Assembly: GCF_004005935.1 (NCBI RefSeq) | Contig: NZ_SACQ01000002.1 | Span: 124,001-188,000 of the forward strand | Source of the DNA: Neptunomonas marina | GTDB taxonomy: Bacteria > Pseudomonadota > Gammaproteobacteria > Pseudomonadales > Balneatricaceae | Length of the DNA: 64,000 bases | Direction of reading: 5' to 3' | Shown here: one piece after another, positions 38,694 to 48,313 of the stretch | Numbering within the stretch: the first letter of the stretch is position 1 | Layout: each line of letters starts with the position of its first letter | Notes under the pieces: generated by a model | Told to the model about the DNA's origin: nothing | The model's input: the letters and a program-made list of their open reading frames with translations, nothing else | The model's database searches: none | Made by a program: the position numbers and the translations under genes

Positions 38694-38731
38694 ATCACTA
38701 GATGCTAAGCGCTTAGGTTGAGTCTAGTGAT
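38694..38731. terminator. Hairpin after ssrA, facing the prepilin gene
   Basis: Nine-base-pair perfect stem ATCACTAGA/TCTAGTGAT enclosing a second palindrome CTAAGCGCTTAG. It follows a short T-run (TCTTTTTA) just behind the CCA end and precedes the convergent prepilin stop. No strong T-tract after the stem. Confidence 0.55.
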
Positions 38732-38753
38732 ACTGTCTTGCGTAGATAGCTTC

Positions 38754-39311
38754 TCAACAACCGTCTGTAACCACTCTCACCGTGCACTGGCACCCTTGCG
38801 CAGGGCATGTGCTACCTGATCGCCCGAACGAATCGTAGATCACATAACAGCCAGACGGTAGCGTGGTTAAGCTCTGACTTGCCAACTGCCCATTCGTAAA
38901 CGCATGCTGATAACCAATCACAGTGTGGCGATTTCCAAAAGCAGTCGTCAGCTCGCCTGCAGGTGTCAGGTTGAGAAAATCTAACATAGATAGTGCATCC
39001 CCTACTTCTCCTCGGCTTTCGGGGCATAACGTCCCCCAATCAACCTCAACTGATCCAAAACCAAAATCAATGAGATAATCTGCTTGGGCCGAACCGCTTG
39101 GGTTGCGCGCACTGGGCGTTAGCCCTTCAATGAACGCTTTGGATCGCACTTGTGCAATAGCACTCTCCATTGAGCCAGCAATACTGTTTATAGAAGCTAC
39201 GCGAGCCGACTGTTGCAGATCTAACAAACGCGGCAGAGCCACCGCCGATAGCACGCCTAATAACGCAATTACTACAATCAACTCAATGAGCGTAAAGCCA
39301 TTTCTCTGCAT
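38754..39311 (-). CDS. Type IV prepilin-like (MSHA/GspG-type) protein
   Basis: 185 residues. A short leader MQRNG is followed by the prepilin peptidase site G/FTLIELIVVIALLG with Glu5, and a continuous hydrophobic helix (FTLIELIVVIALLGVLSAVA), as in type IV pilins and pseudopilins. The globular part is cysteine-containing near the C-terminus (CYVIYD, CPAQGCQC, TDGC), so one or two disulfides are likely. No pilus assembly genes lie nearby, so it is an orphan or minor pilin. It would need PilD and an assembly machine elsewhere. Confidence 0.85.
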   Translation of the reverse strand: MQRNGFTLIELIVVIALLGVLSAVALPRLLDLQQSARVASINSIAGSMESAIAQVRSKAFIEGLTPSARNPSGSAQADYLIDFGFGSVEVDWGTLCPESRGEVGDALSMLDFLNLTPAGELTTAFGNRHTVIGYQHAFTNGQLASQSLTTLPSGCYVIYDSFGRSGSTCPAQGCQCTVRVVTDGC

Positions 39312-39877
39312 GATTTGGGACTTACCTCACCCGTCATTGCTGGGTTGCCGAATATCCTTCTGGGCTATTTGATCTGCGTAAAATTTATTCACATCGCAAA
39401 ACAGCACAAGTTCAAAGCGCGATGCATCACGCGATGTACCTTGACAGCTACCATCGCTTTACAAAGTACTGGAGCCTCGCAAAAGACAGTAATGCTGCAT
39501 AATGGCTACAGATTTATCAATACCTTTTCGATAGTAGAGTGGCATTCCACAGTGCTTTGCTGGACCGGGTCAGTAAAAAGTACGCAGCCGCCTTATCGAC
39601 TGAGCATCACATAACATGGTGCAAAGCAGCCAGCCATTCCCTTAGCGGAACTGATGGCTACGCAAAGCATCATCACTCGATGTTTAACACGCGATACAGC
39701 GAGCGCTTCGTTACATGGCTCTAGCTCAGGCCTGGACCTAATAGACAACGATGTTAGATCAGCACATTTTTGTCATTGATAGGGGTTGGATTCGGGAAGG
39801 AGAAGATAGCGATTGTTCAGCGTTTAAAGTCACTGCCACTAACGCCTGCACGACGCAAGGTTAGTGGCAGACTTATA
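39312..39877. other. 566-bp stretch without a convincing gene
   Basis: Reading frames here are short, lack ribosome-binding sites and resemble no family. At the right end lies a long inverted repeat CTGCCACTAAC/GTTAGTGGCAG (39833-39870), seven bases before the stop of the next minus-strand gene, which may be its terminator. The remainder should hold the prepilin promoter on the minus strand; no clear -35/-10 was recognised. Confidence 0.6.
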
Positions 39878-40417
39878 TTAACGAAGAGGTTGCTGTAGCT
39901 TTCGCGTACCGCTAACACCCAGCATCACCCCTAGCACAGCAAGCCCGATAAAGGGCAACGTAGGAATAGACTGAGCGTTGGAAGTTAGCGTATTTACCAG
40001 CGATGTGGAGCCCGGATAAAAGGAGATAACACTAGGCCCCATACCTGCAAGCCTACCCTCAAGCGGTGTTTCCCCCATCAGCGTATTCCCGCCTTTGCTG
40101 CATGTTGATACATTCAGAAAGGTTGTAAAAGTAGGAGCGGGTAGCAATCTAACGTCGTCGCAGTCATCTTTCTGAAATGTCACGCTGCCACCAACAACAT
40201 TACCGCCATTGAGAGTCAGCGAGAAAGAAAGGAGATCGTCGTACTCGACAGTACCCCCATTGGGTACAGTGACATCATCCCATGTAAAAGAGCCACTTCC
40301 CTCCTCGCCGTTATTCCCTAAGAGCATAAAACTATGTGACTGCACTGCGCCATGCGCGAGCGAGCTCGCGAACAAAGACGCCAGCATCACATTCCTTGTG
40401 AAAGCTGTTAACTTCAT
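39878..40417 (-). CDS. Exported protein with IPTL-CTERM-like sorting signal
   Basis: 179 residues. Signal peptide at about 1-24 (MLASLFASSLAHGA), then a Gly/Ser/Thr-rich extracytoplasmic region with a cysteine pair, then the C-terminus SIPTLPFIGLAVLGVMLGVSG followed by TRKLQQ. An IPTL motif, a hydrophobic helix and a basic tail form the tripartite layout of IPTL-CTERM/PEP-CTERM sorting signals, processed by exosortase-type enzymes. No exosortase is in the window. Function of the mature domain unknown; a surface or matrix protein is plausible. Confidence 0.75.
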   Translation of the reverse strand: MKLTAFTRNVMLASLFASSLAHGAVQSHSFMLLGNNGEEGSGSFTWDDVTVPNGGTVEYDDLLSFSLTLNGGNVVGGSVTFQKDDCDDVRLLPAPTFTTFLNVSTCSKGGNTLMGETPLEGRLAGMGPSVISFYPGSTSLVNTLTSNAQSIPTLPFIGLAVLGVMLGVSGTRKLQQPLR

Positions 40418-40758
40418 TACTCATCCTTTAGTTTTTTAGCTGTTGCGGCACGCATAGTAACGCAGAGATAAACAGACATCAGCGCCCCATCGTGTGAGAA
40501 TTTACCTAAACTTGCGCTAGCGCAAACGTTTCATTCAACACCCCTTAACAGGTATCTTCTTTGTGAATATTTCCGTTAGAATGCCCCGCGACCGGAATAC
40601 CTATTTTTTGATTCGACGGCCATGTCAGCTACATCTAGACTAAGTGTTAAGGCAACTGCTTGAACGGTTTGTCTGATGTTTCGTGCTATTGCAAAGACTC
40701 ACGCAGCTCCTCAGTATCAGTGAGAGTAGCTAGCCACCTAAAATGAGATGATCTCTCT
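40418..40758. other. 341-bp intergenic region between divergent genes
   Basis: Separates the IPTL-CTERM-like gene (minus) from the PAS-GGDEF gene (plus), so it should hold both promoters. I see short AT-rich stretches but no confident -35/-10 or operator. A small imperfect palindrome GAGATGATCTCTC sits directly before the GGDEF start. Confidence 0.5.
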
Positions 40759-42279
40759 ATGCTTCCACGCCGAGACCCGAAAAGCGCCAAGTTAGCGATT
40801 GTTATTTGGGCGATCGCGATCAACGCTCTGCTCTTTTTCTTTGTCGCCAAACTCTTTTTTGGCATCCAAGTGATTGATGAGACATGGCGTAGCTTAGCCA
40901 CACATAGCATTAAACATGCGACGCACTTAGCCGAGATCGAGCGTAATATGGGGTATGTTGGCTTTATTCACCACTTCAAGAACTATGTGATTCGCGGCTC
41001 AGAGGAGTACTACGTCGAAGCAGAAAAAAGCTACCGTAACGCAACACAACTCCTAGAGGCGTTTCAAGCCGAAACTTCAGATAAAGACGATATCAAGCGT
41101 ACACAGCTGATACAGCAAACACTTGACGACTATTATGCAAAGTTACAGCTCATTAAAGAAAGCTACGACTCGCTAGCAATAGAAGCACTCGACGCGCGTG
41201 TCCGTGTCGATGACTCACCAGCGGAAAAGGCGCTCATTACCCTACGACAAAAACTTATTCCCGAGCTTGAGAAGAGCACCGTGATCACAGACCAACTGGT
41301 TGCAGCACAAAAAGCCAACACGCTGTTTGCCGCCGTGATACTCCTGCCTGTATTTATTTTTTCCAGTTTTGTCACCGTAAGGCTACTTAACTTACTCTCG
41401 CAGCTCACCACAGAGTACGAAACCATCTTTAACATGTCGCCTGATGGCATCCTTTTCATTGATGATCAGGGCCGAATTCTGCGTACGAACCAAGCCGCGG
41501 CCAATATGCTCGAGTACACGCGAGATGAATTAAAAGAGATGTATGTCGAAGACCTTATGGAAGACGCTGTTAAATCTCACCATCGACACTACCGTGAAGC
41601 ATTCTCTCAACGCGAGCAGTCGCGGCAAATGCGTAGCTTAGGTTCAGCTATTAAGGGCAAAACAAAGTCGGGGGCAACCATTGACCTAAGCATTGCGATT
41701 TCAACACGGCTAGTAAACGAAAGGATGCACAGTGTGTGTATTTTGCGCGATATCACTGCACAGAACGAGTTAAAGGAGCAAGCCGAACGCGATCATCTAA
41801 CCTCCATCTACAACCGCCGCACGCTTGAGAGCATTGTGGTTAAAGAGATTGACCGCAGTGTTCGTCTACATAAACCACTGTCTCTATTACTTGTTGATAT
41901 TGATAACTTTAAGCAAATTAATGACTCGCTAGGACATCAACGCGGAGATGAAGCGATTCAAGTTATCTCAGACCACCTGCTAGAGCATATTCGTGCCTAC
42001 GATCATTTAGGGCGCTGGGGAGGCGATGAGTTCCTGATCCTCTGCCCAGAGCTAGATGAAAACGGCTCTATCTCTTTTGCCCAACGCTTACAGAGCAGTA
42101 TTCATACACTCGATCCGTTTTATGGACAAACACTCACCTTGAGTATCGGCATTGCAACGCACAATGGCGAACAGAATGTTCAGTACCAACAGGTTCTGAA
42201 AGCAGCTGACGAGGCCCTCTACCGCGCGAAAGAAGCCGGGCGAGATCGCGCGATCCATGCGAGGCAAGCAACAACATAA
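40759..42279 (+). CDS. Membrane PAS-GGDEF diguanylate cyclase
   Basis: 506 residues. Helix 1 at about 13-33, a periplasmic four-helix-bundle-like sensor region (about 35-185, HLAEIERNMGYVGFIHHFKNY, a chemoreceptor-like pattern), helix 2 at about 190-212, then PAS (about 220-335, FNMSPDGILFIDDQGRIL) and GGDEF (about 340-500) with intact GRWGGDEF and DHLTSIYNRRTLE. An RxxD-type inhibitory site is not obvious. No EAL domain, so it is expected to synthesise c-di-GMP. ATG 40759. Confidence 0.92.
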   Translation: MLPRRDPKSAKLAIVIWAIAINALLFFFVAKLFFGIQVIDETWRSLATHSIKHATHLAEIERNMGYVGFIHHFKNYVIRGSEEYYVEAEKSYRNATQLLEAFQAETSDKDDIKRTQLIQQTLDDYYAKLQLIKESYDSLAIEALDARVRVDDSPAEKALITLRQKLIPELEKSTVITDQLVAAQKANTLFAAVILLPVFIFSSFVTVRLLNLLSQLTTEYETIFNMSPDGILFIDDQGRILRTNQAAANMLEYTRDELKEMYVEDLMEDAVKSHHRHYREAFSQREQSRQMRSLGSAIKGKTKSGATIDLSIAISTRLVNERMHSVCILRDITAQNELKEQAERDHLTSIYNRRTLESIVVKEIDRSVRLHKPLSLLLVDIDNFKQINDSLGHQRGDEAIQVISDHLLEHIRAYDHLGRWGGDEFLILCPELDENGSISFAQRLQSSIHTLDPFYGQTLTLSIGIATHNGEQNVQYQQVLKAADEALYRAKEAGRDRAIHARQATT

Positions 42280-42520
42280 CAACGCAAATCGCTGAATGGC
42301 TCTCTAGCCAGACAACCTTTTCAATCGAACTGCATGTTTATCGTAGAGTCTTGATATAGTGTGTCATGAGAGCCTCACATCTTTATAACGGTAGCGCCAC
42401 TGAGCGTTTGACTCGTGGCCCCATCACCTACCATTGGTCCTCTCAATAAACGCGGTGTCGCATTAGCGCATCATTAGCTAACGCGATGATTAACGGACTT
42501 TCAGTATCGAGGGCTAGCTT

Positions 42521-43663
42521 ATGGCACATACTGACCCACTTCCCAAAGCACTACTGGCTCTTGATCAAGCCCTATTTGAAGAAGTGCGTGGCATCAACAT
42601 TCTTGATGCGATTGCACCCGAAAACTACCATCAAGAGAAAGCCGCATTTTTCGAATCTAACTATTCAATTAGCCCTGACTTCGCCTACGGCGAGCACTCG
42701 ATCGACCTCTTTGCTCGCAAGCGTGCGCTTTACAACCTGCCGGTTGAGTCACTTCCAGACGATGACTTAATTCAGTTATATAGCGATGTCATTGAGTCTT
42801 ATGTCGAAAAGCTTGATCAGTTTCGCGCCATAGGTACAGATGAGTTTGTATATGAGTCATTGCGCTACTTTGGCGAACCTAACGAGAAGGATATTCGCAA
42901 CGCTCAGTTTGTCTTGCACTTTCCCGATGACCTTGCGCCACTCGACGACCGTGATATGGGTACCGATGAGATTGTTAACCATCTCACGTCATTTGCAGAC
43001 GCGCGAGGATACCAGTACGACATTCGGCTTGATGAGAAGATGATCGCAAATATCCTTGTTTCGGGCAGCACCATTAAAGTTAATGCCAATGCTCGGATCG
43101 CTGAAACTGAAGTGCATGCACTCGCTCATCACGAGGTCGGTGGCCACTTAGTCACAACCCTCAACAGCCGCAATCAGCCGGTAAAGGTGCTATCGCTGGG
43201 AAGCCCTGTCAGCACCACAACACAAGAAGGTATTGCCATTTTGTGTGAATACTTGGCCGGCTACTTAACTTTACCAAGGCTCAAAGTATTGGCTTTGCGG
43301 GTTATTGCCGTTCAATCGATGCTGATCGAGCGTGATTTCAAGCGCACATTTCTGCTTCTCAAAGAGCAGCATGATGTCGATGACAGTACCGCTTTCACGA
43401 TCACTTCCCGAGTCTATCGCGGTGGCGGCTACACGAAGGATTACCTTTACCTGCAAGGATTTCATCAGATGCTGAACGCCTATGAAACCTCTGAGCATTT
43501 CAACTTGTTACTCTCAGGCAAAGTCTCGCTCAACCATCTGCCGCTCATACAACGACTAATCAACAAAGGTTATCTACTACCACCCAAATATATCAGCCCA
43601 GCTATCGCTACACCGCAACCCGTTGATGAGGTTAAACGCTTGCTTGCTCATGCGATCAAGTAA
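42521..43663 (+). CDS. DUF1704 / QEGLA-motif metallopeptidase (MATCAP-like)
   Basis: 380 residues of DUF1704, also named flavohemoglobin expression-modulating QEGLA motif protein. The zinc site is HHEVGGH (residues about 205-211, HExxxH style) and the second conserved element is TTQEGIAILCEYL, which matches QEGLA. The eukaryotic relatives (MATCAP) are tubulin tyrosine carboxypeptidases; bacterial members have unknown substrates. GAGGG lies seven bases before the ATG. Monocistronic: divergent promoter region of 240 bp upstream, no partner gene. Confidence 0.88.
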   Translation: MAHTDPLPKALLALDQALFEEVRGINILDAIAPENYHQEKAAFFESNYSISPDFAYGEHSIDLFARKRALYNLPVESLPDDDLIQLYSDVIESYVEKLDQFRAIGTDEFVYESLRYFGEPNEKDIRNAQFVLHFPDDLAPLDDRDMGTDEIVNHLTSFADARGYQYDIRLDEKMIANILVSGSTIKVNANARIAETEVHALAHHEVGGHLVTTLNSRNQPVKVLSLGSPVSTTTQEGIAILCEYLAGYLTLPRLKVLALRVIAVQSMLIERDFKRTFLLLKEQHDVDDSTAFTITSRVYRGGGYTKDYLYLQGFHQMLNAYETSEHFNLLLSGKVSLNHLPLIQRLINKGYLLPPKYISPAIATPQPVDEVKRLLAHAIK

Positions 43664-43810
43664 CTGCATGAGGACAGGATACCAAAATGAGACACCACCA
43701 CAGCTAACGAGCTTAATGAACCATGCTCTAAGTGATAGCGAACAACACAGCTCTATGGGAGGCTGGTAACGATACCGGTGTGTGAGCAAGGTACTGGATT
43801 AACAATCCAT

Positions 43811-46800
43811 TTAACAAAAATCACGCGATTTCACCGTTAACTCGCGCCACTGCTCGCTAATATCCCGTAGCTTACCCGCCACCACATGGATTACATCACC
43901 TTCACACTCCAACACGCCGCTCACCTGCAACAGCTGGGCGGTCAGGAGCGCTTTACGCTGCGCTTTGGCCGTATCGCGCCACACGACAAGATTGATCTGC
44001 CCCGTTTCATCCTCAAGCGTGACAAAGGTAACGCCGGTTGCTGTACCCGGCCGTTGGCGGTTTGTTACCAAGCCCGCTACCGTCACTAGCTGACCATGCC
44101 GACAAGCCTTTAATTGTTCCGCTTGCTTGCAGCCCTGTAGCTCACCTTGCGCCCGTAATAGCGCTAGCGGATGGCGACCAAGGCTTAAACCAAGGTGACG
44201 GTAGTCCTCCTCAACATCTTGCTTTTCATCCGGAGCAGCCAATGCAAAGCGGGACTCGGCCACATGAGTCAGCGGATCTAATGCCATAGCATGCTGCGGC
44301 GCCAATAACTCCCAACGAGCTTGAAAACGGTGGCCTGCAATACTATTCAGCGCCCCCGCTGCCGCCAGCGCATCCCAATCCTGCTGACGCAGCTGACAGC
44401 GTCGGCGTGCGTCTTGCAATGACCGGAATGCCCCCTGCTGCCGAGCGCCCAATAACGCTGCCACAGCGTCATAACGCAATCCTTTAATCAAGCGAAAGCC
44501 TAGCCGCAAGTAGCGCTTGGTTCCGTCCACCACAACCGACGAATCCCAAGTGCTCAGGTTAATATCGACACCTTCTACCTCTGCGCCGTGGCGCTGTAAA
44601 TCCTGTATTAACTGCGCTGGGGAGTAGAAACCTAACGGCTGACTATTCAGTAGCCCACAGCAAAACTGCACGGGGTAGTGGCACTTCAACCACGCTGAGA
44701 TATACACCAACAAGGCAAAGCTAGCGGCATGTGATTCCGGGAAGCCATACTCGCCAAAGCCCTCGATCTGGCGGCAGATACGCTCGGCAAACTCGCGCTC
44801 ATAACCACGTGCTTGCATCCCCTCCATCAGTTTCTGTTGGTACTCACGGATATAACCGCTGCGCCGCCATGCAGCCATCGCGCGGCGTAACTGATCGGCT
44901 TCACCGCCGCTAAAACCGGCCGCTACCATCGCCAACTGAATCACCTGTTCCTGAAAAATGGGCACGCCTAACGTGCGCTTTAACACCTGCTCCACCTCAG
45001 GGCTTGGATAGCTAATCGGCGCTTGTTGCTGGCGGCGTGTTAGATAGGGGTGCACCATATCCCCTTGAATGGGGCCTGGCCGCACAATCGCCACCTCGAT
45101 CACCAGATCGTAGTAACTGCGTGGCCGCAAGCGCGGCAGCATATTCATCTGCGCCCGCGATTCCACCTGAAAGACTCCCATGCTGTCACCACGGCAAAGC
45201 ATGTCATAGGTATGACTATCGCCGCGCGGAATATCCTGAATCCGCGTCACAGGCTCGCCTTGCTCTGCCAGCAGGCATAGCGTTTTGCGTATCGCCGTGA
45301 GCATTCCTAACGCCAGCACATCCACTTTGAGCAATCCTAACGATTCCAGATCATCCTTGTTCCACTGAATCACAGTACGGTCTGTCATCGCAGCATTCTC
45401 GATCGGTACCAGTTGGCAAAGCGCCTGCGCAGCAATCACAAAACCACCCACATGCTGTGACAAGTGGCGCGGAAATCCCAGAATCTCCTCCACCAGCGCG
45501 ACAAAGTGGCGATACAAAGGCGATGGCTCCTCGCCACCTAGCTCAGCCAACTGCGCTAGCCAAACCTCACGCCCTTCGCGACGCTCTAACTGAGCGATAA
45601 TCCAGCTCAGATAACTCTCATCCATGCCCAACGCTTTACCCACATCACGAATGGCGCTTTTGGTACGGTAGCTGATTACCGTGGCTGCCAGCCCTGCTCG
45701 TTCACGGCCATAGCGTTGGTAGATGTACTGAATCACCTCTTCACGGCGTTCATGCTCAAAATCCACATCGATATCGGGCGGCTCGTCACGCTCTTTGGAG
45801 ATAAAGCGCTCAATTAGCAGGCTAACCTCCCGCGGGTCTGCCTCGGTGATATGCAAGCAATAACACACCACTGAGTTCGCCGCTGAACCGCGCCCTTGGC
45901 AGAGGATGCCCTGCTGGCGAGCAAAGCGCACAATATCTTCAATCGTTAGAAAATAGTGTTCATAGCCCAGCTCAGCGATCAGGTGAAGTTCGCGCTCGAT
46001 CTGCTGTGCAATGGCATCTGGTACCCCTTCAGGAAAGCGCAGTCGTTGGCCTCGCTGCACTAAAGCGCGCAGATGTTCAGCGGCGCTGCGCCCTTCAGGC
46101 ACAAGTTCAGCAGGGTATTCATAGCGCAGTTCAGAGAGCTCAAAGCAGCAGCGGACGGCAATATCTACCGTGGCGGCTAGCATATCCGCCGGATATAGCG
46201 AGGTGAGCTTTTCAAATGAGCGTAGATGCTGCTCACCATTGGCTGCTAAAAGATAACCGGCTTGCTGGATAGACGTTTGTTCGCGGATAGCCGCTAATAC
46301 ATCGTGCAGCGGCTGACGCGCAGGGCTGTGCATCTCAACGCGATTACCGCATACCAGCGGTACACCCAGCTGATTGGCGATACGGCACTGCTGCTGAAAA
46401 CGCCACTGATCATCACCGCTCAGTAAACGACTGACCATCCACCAAAGACGTTTGGGAAATAGCGTTTTCAGATGCGCCATACGCCGGCGCGCGCTGTTTA
46501 AATCATCACCTGCCAAGTAGAGTAAGAGGCAATCAGGTTGGTGAGCAAAATCATCCCAGGTGACCTGATATTTACCTTTCTCTGCACGACGTCTCGCTTG
46601 CGTGATCAGTTCGCATAGCTGCCCGTAGCCGCGCCGGTTACACGCCAGCAAAATCACTTGCTCATCATCGAGGCGAAAGACACTGCCAATAATGAGTTTA
46701 ATCTGCTGTGCTTTGGCTTCCTCCCACGCCCTTACCACACCTGCGACAGAACACTCATCGGTCAAGGCAAGCGCTTGATAACCCAACTCAGCCGCCCGTG

Positions 46801-46888
46801 CGACCAGCTCCTCAGGGTGGGAGGCACCACGTAGAAAGCTAAAATTGCTCAGCACATGCAGTTCAGCATAGGGAAATGGCGCCACCAC
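43811..46888 (-). CDS. dnaE2: Error-prone DNA polymerase DnaE2 (ImuC)
   Basis: C-family polymerase of damage-induced translesion synthesis. 1025 residues from the GTG at 46888, whose first base overlaps the imuB TAG stop (TAGTG), implying coupling; the ATG at 46915 would extend into imuB and has no ribosome-binding site. N-terminal PHP domain (YAELHVLSNFSFLRGASHPEELV), polymerase core with PPDIDVDFEHERREEV, LKVDVLALGMLTAIRK and GFPESHAASFALLVY, and an OB fold near the C-terminus (LVTVAGLVTNRQRPGTATGVTFVTLED). Third gene of imuA-imuB-dnaE2; it lacks the beta-binding of PolIII and relies on ImuB. Confidence 0.96.
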   Translation of the reverse strand: MVAPFPYAELHVLSNFSFLRGASHPEELVARAAELGYQALALTDECSVAGVVRAWEEAKAQQIKLIIGSVFRLDDEQVILLACNRRGYGQLCELITQARRRAEKGKYQVTWDDFAHQPDCLLLYLAGDDLNSARRRMAHLKTLFPKRLWWMVSRLLSGDDQWRFQQQCRIANQLGVPLVCGNRVEMHSPARQPLHDVLAAIREQTSIQQAGYLLAANGEQHLRSFEKLTSLYPADMLAATVDIAVRCCFELSELRYEYPAELVPEGRSAAEHLRALVQRGQRLRFPEGVPDAIAQQIERELHLIAELGYEHYFLTIEDIVRFARQQGILCQGRGSAANSVVCYCLHITEADPREVSLLIERFISKERDEPPDIDVDFEHERREEVIQYIYQRYGRERAGLAATVISYRTKSAIRDVGKALGMDESYLSWIIAQLERREGREVWLAQLAELGGEEPSPLYRHFVALVEEILGFPRHLSQHVGGFVIAAQALCQLVPIENAAMTDRTVIQWNKDDLESLGLLKVDVLALGMLTAIRKTLCLLAEQGEPVTRIQDIPRGDSHTYDMLCRGDSMGVFQVESRAQMNMLPRLRPRSYYDLVIEVAIVRPGPIQGDMVHPYLTRRQQQAPISYPSPEVEQVLKRTLGVPIFQEQVIQLAMVAAGFSGGEADQLRRAMAAWRRSGYIREYQQKLMEGMQARGYEREFAERICRQIEGFGEYGFPESHAASFALLVYISAWLKCHYPVQFCCGLLNSQPLGFYSPAQLIQDLQRHGAEVEGVDINLSTWDSSVVVDGTKRYLRLGFRLIKGLRYDAVAALLGARQQGAFRSLQDARRRCQLRQQDWDALAAAGALNSIAGHRFQARWELLAPQHAMALDPLTHVAESRFALAAPDEKQDVEEDYRHLGLSLGRHPLALLRAQGELQGCKQAEQLKACRHGQLVTVAGLVTNRQRPGTATGVTFVTLEDETGQINLVVWRDTAKAQRKALLTAQLLQVSGVLECEGDVIHVVAGKLRDISEQWRELTVKSRDFC

Positions 46889-48309
46889 TAGCCAAACCAC
46901 CCATGCAGATACCATTGGCGGTTCGCATCACGGAAGATCCACCCCAAACGCCCATCGGGGCTGCGGGCGATGTAGTAATCACGCCGGACGGGCAAATTAT
47001 CCCACCAGCCTCCCACAATACGCTCAGGGCCACATAACGGCTGCCACTGGGTGATCTCTGCTGCCGCTAAGCCTGCGGGTTTGGGCAGCAACCAGTGCGG
47101 CCTAGCCCCTGAAGGGGGAAGATGGACCTCTTTGCAACGGCTGTCGGGTAGCACCCAACGATAGCTCTTTTCAGGGCGGTGATCTGCCACCATCACCATC
47201 CGCTGCACAGCATCAATCCCTAAACGGGTTTGTAGTTTACTCACTAGGTGCTCAGGGGTATCCACTGCGGTGGCTGAGTTAAACAGATCGGTGGTCGTCA
47301 CCTCGAGTGGTGCCAAACCCTGTGCACGCAGGGTAATCTCGATAACCGGCTGGGTTAAACGTACCCGCTCTAGGCGCAGCTCCCACAATGGCATCCACAC
47401 AGACGCTTGCAACTCCGCACGGCTATGCCGTACTTGAAGTTCCTGAGTCTCAAGGTCACGCAGGCGCAATGTGAGTGTAGTTTCCTGCGCAGATAACTGA
47501 CATTGGCGCAGATACCCTTCCATCTCGGCAAGCAAGCGCCGCAGGGGAAAACGCAAACCACCGCTATGCTCAAGCTCATGGGGCAAGATAAGATGGCGGG
47601 TAAAATGCTTCGGTGGCGTAAAGTAGCGCGGTGGATCTGGCTGTTCACCAAACAGCTGCGCCAGATAGCGCGGTAGCGTTTTACCAAAACGCCGTGTTAA
47701 TGCATCGCTTGGCAGGGCACGCAATTGCTTCACATGTTGAATGCCCATCCCTTCTAAGCGCTGTATCACCTTCTGCTCAAGATTCAACCCACGAATGGGT
47801 AAGCGCTCAAGGCGTGTACAATGCGCGCTTGCCTCTTCAGCGGTAAAACCTCCTGTTTCAGCCAACACTTTAGCCGCTAAAGGTGTATGCCCTGTGGCGA
47901 TCTCCGCACTCCAGTGCAGCGTATCCAACGCACTGTGCAGCTGTGCTAAGTAGGGCGATAAACCACCAAAATAGTGCAGCATTGAATCGGCCTCTAGCAA
48001 AAGGCCATAGGGCGGATAGAGGCTAATTTGCGCACTAAACCGCCCAGCCCACATGGCAAGTGCCTCTAAGCTACCCGGCTCTTGCTCAGGGTGACGCGTA
48101 TAACAACGTAGCTCTGGCGCTAAGCTGTAGGCGGTCGCTATTGCCATCCCAGCAGAGACACCCTGCGCCGTCGCTGCCGCATTACACAGCAACACGTGGG
48201 TACCACGCTCATCTAGCAGTGCTGCCGCTTGCGAACATGCTTGATCGGTATAGCGCGCCTCCAGCGGGAGTAGCGGAAAGTGCAGGTAACACCACAGTGA
48301 CCCAGCCAT
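46888..48309 (-). CDS. imuB: Y-family polymerase-like mutasome protein ImuB
   Basis: 473 residues. Resembles UmuC/DinB-family proteins (MAGSLWCYLHFPLLPLEARY, GVSAGMAIATAYSLAPELRCY, EADSMLHYFGG, LPIRGLNLEQKVIQRLEGMGIQHVKQLRALP) but the catalytic acidic residues of true Y-family polymerases are not evident, as is typical for ImuB. It links DnaE2 to the sliding clamp and to RecA/ImuA. Four bases after imuA and one base overlapping dnaE2. Confidence 0.94.
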   Translation of the reverse strand: MAGSLWCYLHFPLLPLEARYTDQACSQAAALLDERGTHVLLCNAAATAQGVSAGMAIATAYSLAPELRCYTRHPEQEPGSLEALAMWAGRFSAQISLYPPYGLLLEADSMLHYFGGLSPYLAQLHSALDTLHWSAEIATGHTPLAAKVLAETGGFTAEEASAHCTRLERLPIRGLNLEQKVIQRLEGMGIQHVKQLRALPSDALTRRFGKTLPRYLAQLFGEQPDPPRYFTPPKHFTRHLILPHELEHSGGLRFPLRRLLAEMEGYLRQCQLSAQETTLTLRLRDLETQELQVRHSRAELQASVWMPLWELRLERVRLTQPVIEITLRAQGLAPLEVTTTDLFNSATAVDTPEHLVSKLQTRLGIDAVQRMVMVADHRPEKSYRWVLPDSRCKEVHLPPSGARPHWLLPKPAGLAAAEITQWQPLCGPERIVGGWWDNLPVRRDYYIARSPDGRLGWIFRDANRQWYLHGWFG

Positions 48310-48313
48310 CGTG

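Noticed and set aside
38685-38753. Possible genomic island at the 3' end of ssrA
   Set aside because: tmRNA genes are frequent integration sites, but no integrase, direct repeat of the tmRNA 3' end or phage genes are seen; only a hairpin and a prepilin follow.
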